Positions 61,911 through 64,000 of a DNA stretch of 64,000 nt are shown here, in pieces. The notes beneath the pieces were generated by a model. It was given only the letters and a program-made list of their open reading frames with translations. It ran no database searches and had not been told where the DNA came from. Source of the DNA: Tropicimonas sp. IMCC6043 (GTDB lineage: Bacteria > Pseudomonadota > Alphaproteobacteria > Rhodobacterales > Rhodobacteraceae); the NCBI RefSeq assembly GCF_004146235.1, contig NZ_SELO01000002.1:1-64000 (forward strand). The letters run 5' to 3'. The position numbers and the translations under genes are program-made. Every line of letters begins with the position of its first letter. The stretch's first letter is position 1.

Positions 61911-62300
61911 TCAGCCCCAGCCGCCGGAATCGTCGCCGCCACCGGTGCCATCATCGCCACCCGAGTCGCCGCCGGAATCGCCACCGGAATCTCCGCCAGA
62001 GTCGCCGCCGGAATCTCCACCAGAGTCGCCGCCAGAGTCGCCGCCGGAATCTCCACCGGTGTCACCACCCGTGTCACCGCCCGAGCTGCCGCCGCCACCG
62101 GAATCGTTGCTGCTCGAGGCACCTCTGTCGCCGGAACCCGGATGCCGCCTCACCCCGGAGGACGAACTGCTCGAGGAGGAGGTCGACTGTGCGGCGGCCA
62201 TAGAGGCCGGCTCCACGACGTACGTCTCATCAACACTGGGTTGACAAGCCAGAAGGATCGAGGTGGATCCAAGTAGCAAGGCCATGGTCTTGATGCTCAT
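61911..62300 (-). CDS. Lipoprotein with GGDS tandem repeats
   Basis: 129 aa. The signal peptide MSIKTMALLLGSTSILLAC ends in a lipobox LLAC, so the cysteine should be lipid-anchored. Next come a serine run (about 9), then low-complexity SSNDSGGGGSSGG and about ten copies of GGDS/GGDT, ending GGDDSGGWG. The tail is highly flexible and acidic. AAAGGAGA precedes ATG 62300 (the ORF upstream is not supported). It is the first gene of a two-gene operon with the caspase-like protein; a scaffold, substrate or surface linker role is inference. Confidence 0.85.
   Translation of the reverse strand: MSIKTMALLLGSTSILLACQPSVDETYVVEPASMAAAQSTSSSSSSSSGVRRHPGSGDRGASSSNDSGGGGSSGGDTGGDTGGDSGGDSGGDSGGDSGGDSGGDSGGDSGGDSGGDDGTGGGDDSGGWG
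61957..62092 (-). repeat. Tandem 12-base repeat coding GGDS units
   Basis: About 10-11 tandem 12-base units of type GGTGGAGATTCC and GGCGGCGACTCT on the coding strand. The two codon versions are interleaved, so the array grew by duplication of larger blocks. It should be unstable in length. Confidence 0.85.
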
Positions 62301-62530
62301 GGGTATTCTCCTTTGAAAAAAAGCGCCGCTAAAAAAAACCGGATGAACACGCGCTCCCACTGAAAGGGTGGAGCCTGAGACCAAGCGATGCAAGCATGAA
62401 ATTTACGTAGGGTTACCTATTCACGGGGCTTGGGAGCCGATTGTCTCCCCCTTGAAAGACAGCCCCTTCCCCGTTTACGGCTTCGGGGCGAGCCGCGCGC
62501 TTGCACAACAGAAAGAACAGTGGAGATCCC

Positions 62531-63691
62531 GTGGAACAGGAACGAACCCGTCTCGATATCGATGTCGCCCGGCTGCAGCAGCATCTTGCCGATCTGCTGG
62601 AGATACCGAGCCCGTCAGGCTATACCGACAGCGTCGTCCGCCACGTCTGCGAGGAACTTGACCGCCTCGGCATCTCCTATGAGCTGACCCGCCGCGGTGC
62701 GATCCGGGCCCGCCTGCCGGGCCAACGCAGCGGCGGCGCGCGTGCCATCGTCTCGCATCTCGATACGCTCGGCGCGCAGGTCAAGGCGCTCAAGCCAAAC
62801 GGGCGGCTGGAACTCGTGCCCATCGGCACCTGGTCGGCGCGGTTCGCCGAGGGTGCACGGGCGACGATCTTTTCCGGCAAGGGCAGCTACCGAGGCACCA
62901 TCCTGCCGCTAAAGGCATCTGGGCACACCTACGGCGACGAGGTCGACGAATTGCCCATCGGCTGGGACTATGTCGAGCTGCGCGTGGATGCGCGGGCAGA
63001 CAGCTCCGAGCAGCTCGGCCTTCTCGGGATCGAGATCGGCGACATCGTGGCGATCGATCCGCAGCCGGAGTTCACCGAGACGGGCTATATCGTCTCGCGC
63101 CATCTCGACAACAAGGCGGGCGTCGCGGTGATGCTGGCCGCGATGGCATCGCTGAAAGATGCGCCGCCGCCCCCGGTGGATATCTACTGGCTCTTCACCA
63201 TCGCCGAGGAGGTCGGCCACGGCGCCGCGGCGATCCTGCTGCCCGAGATCGCCTCGATGGTTGCGGTGGACAACGGCACCTCGGCGCCCGGGCAGAATTC
63301 CTCCGAGTTCGGCGTGACCCTGTCGATGGCCGACATGAGCGGGCCCTTCGACTACCACCTGACGCGCAAGCTCGCCGATCTCTGCCTGGCCAACGACATC
63401 CGCATGCGCAAGGACGTGTTCCGCTACTACCGCTCCGACAGCGCCTCGGCGATCGAGGCCGGCGCCGATGTGCGCACGGCACTGGCGACCTTCGGTGTCG
63501 ACGCGAGCCACGGCTACGAGCGCATCCACATGCACGCGCTGCGGTCGCTCGCCGAGTTGTTGACGGCCTATGCAACGAGCCCGGTCGAGATCCCGCGCGA
63601 CGAGCACGAGACCGGCGACCTCGAGGGCTTCACCCGCCAGCCGGACGCCCCGGCCGCCCCAGCCGTTCCGGTGCCATCCGAACGGCTCTGA
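62531..63691 (+). CDS. M42-family peptidase of the NAGGN osmoprotectant system
   Basis: 386 aa. Zinc aminopeptidase fold of family M42 (peptidase/endoglucanase M42): early HLDTLGAQVKALKPNGRLEL, metal-binding GYIVSRHLDNKAGVAVML, catalytic glutamates IAEEVGHGAA and SHGYERIHMHAL. The extended insert and the C-terminal tail are as in the osmoprotectant NAGGN-system M42 peptidase. In that system it accompanies the N-acetylglutaminylglutamine synthetase (ngg) and asnO-like genes, which are not in this window. The start is GTG 62531 (GGAG upstream); the TTG at 62501 is not supported. Confidence 0.85.
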   Translation: MEQERTRLDIDVARLQQHLADLLEIPSPSGYTDSVVRHVCEELDRLGISYELTRRGAIRARLPGQRSGGARAIVSHLDTLGAQVKALKPNGRLELVPIGTWSARFAEGARATIFSGKGSYRGTILPLKASGHTYGDEVDELPIGWDYVELRVDARADSSEQLGLLGIEIGDIVAIDPQPEFTETGYIVSRHLDNKAGVAVMLAAMASLKDAPPPPVDIYWLFTIAEEVGHGAAAILLPEIASMVAVDNGTSAPGQNSSEFGVTLSMADMSGPFDYHLTRKLADLCLANDIRMRKDVFRYYRSDSASAIEAGADVRTALATFGVDASHGYERIHMHALRSLAELLTAYATSPVEIPRDEHETGDLEGFTRQPDAPAAPAVPVPSERL

Positions 63692-63700
63692 GGCGGCAGG

Positions 63701-64000
63701 TCACTCTGGAGTTCGCCCGCCCGGCGGACTCTCGGCATCACTGAGGAACTGGCGCAGAACCACGACCTCCTGCTGCTCCATGATCGCCTGCGCGGTGTGC
63801 ATATGCGCCCGCATGATCGCCCGCGCGGACTTTTCATCGCCTGCCCTGAGCGCGAGCAGCAGGCGCGACTGGTAATCTCGCCCGGAGCGGCGCAGTCCCG
63901 GGATCTCGCGCCGGTAGATCCGCCTGCAAACCGTCAGGTCCTTCAGCAGCGAGATCAGGAAACGGACCTGGAAACGCATCAGCGGATTGGGAGAGAATTC
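63701..64000 (-). CDS. GntR-family regulator, C-terminal FCD domain (partial)
   Basis: The reading frame continues beyond the window end, so only the C-terminal 99 residues are seen. RDYQSRLLLALRAGDEKSAR followed by AIMRAHMHTAQAIME is a typical FCD-domain end of a GntR/FadR-type repressor. The N-terminal winged helix should lie just outside. It converges with the M42 peptidase gene, nine bases between the stops. Confidence 0.75.
   Translation of the reverse strand, partial: EFSPNPLMRFQVRFLISLLKDLTVCRRIYRREIPGLRRSGRDYQSRLLLALRAGDEKSARAIMRAHMHTAQAIMEQQEVVVLRQFLSDAESPPGGRTPE

Noticed and set aside
61957-62092. Tandem repeats considered as a CRISPR-like array
   Set aside because: The 12-base units are in-frame GGDS codons without spacers; the Asp-rich repeat at 32310-32580 is also coding.

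Overview
The window looks like chromosomal DNA of a Rhodobacterales-type alphaproteobacterium (Roseobacter/Rhodobacteraceae). This rests on high G+C, alphaproteobacterial RpoB/RpoC/NusG/ribosomal proteins, a SAM-II riboswitch in front of metZ, a Zn-type adenylate kinase, FolE2, an NAGGN-system peptidase, and an acetate/solute symporter beside a CBS-nucleotidyltransferase and a sensor-exonuclease fusion. No rRNA, IS element, prophage or CRISPR array was seen. All family names come from reading the proteins; no database search was possible.

Layout. 1-10.6 kb is a looser, accessory-looking stretch: an isoprenylcysteine-methyltransferase-like membrane enzyme, a 1705-residue exonuclease-RecQ-UvrD fusion, a frameshifted GFA-family pseudogene, a small protein, a LysR regulator, a 459-residue unknown protein, and an initiator tRNA-fMet. 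11.1-14 kb carries a lipoprotein hydrolase, trpA and a Zn-ribbon methyltransferase. 14-25.5 kb is a carbon-entry block: L-lactate dehydrogenase (lldD), acetyl-CoA synthetase (acs), adenylate kinase (adk), a two-subunit Na+/solute symporter, then a signalling group (cNMP/CBS/nucleotidyltransferase, small membrane protein, receiver domain, membrane pseudo-kinase fused to a DnaQ-type exonuclease). Lactate and acetate oxidation, AMP recycling and uptake control are plausibly linked here.

25.5-44.2 kb holds a VOC protein and idi, then the transcription/translation core secE-nusG-rplK-rplA and rplJ-rplL-rpoB-rpoC. It is interrupted twice: five unrelated genes (monooxygenase-like protein, MltB-type transglycosylase, FMN reductase, Asp-rich secreted protein, membrane LuxR regulator) lie between rplA and rplJ, and an A/T-richer glycosyltransferase lies between rplL and rpoB.

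44.3-64 kb is mixed metabolism and regulation: a TetR/CPBP-protease pair with a perfect operator palindrome, NTF2-like and cupin proteins, folE2, an amidotransferase, an XRE regulator, metZ under a SAM-II riboswitch, a hydrolase, a GST, a peptide-type binding protein, a phytase-like protein, a DeoR/MFS pair, a caspase-like protease with Sel1-type repeats preceded by a GGDS-repeat lipoprotein, an M42 peptidase of the NAGGN osmolyte system, and the 3' part of a GntR/FCD regulator at the edge.

Best candidates for something under-described: the caspase/GGDS-lipoprotein pair, the pseudo-kinase-exonuclease fusion in the symporter operon, the exonuclease-RecQ-UvrD protein, and the glycosyltransferase lodged inside the rplJL-rpoBC cluster.
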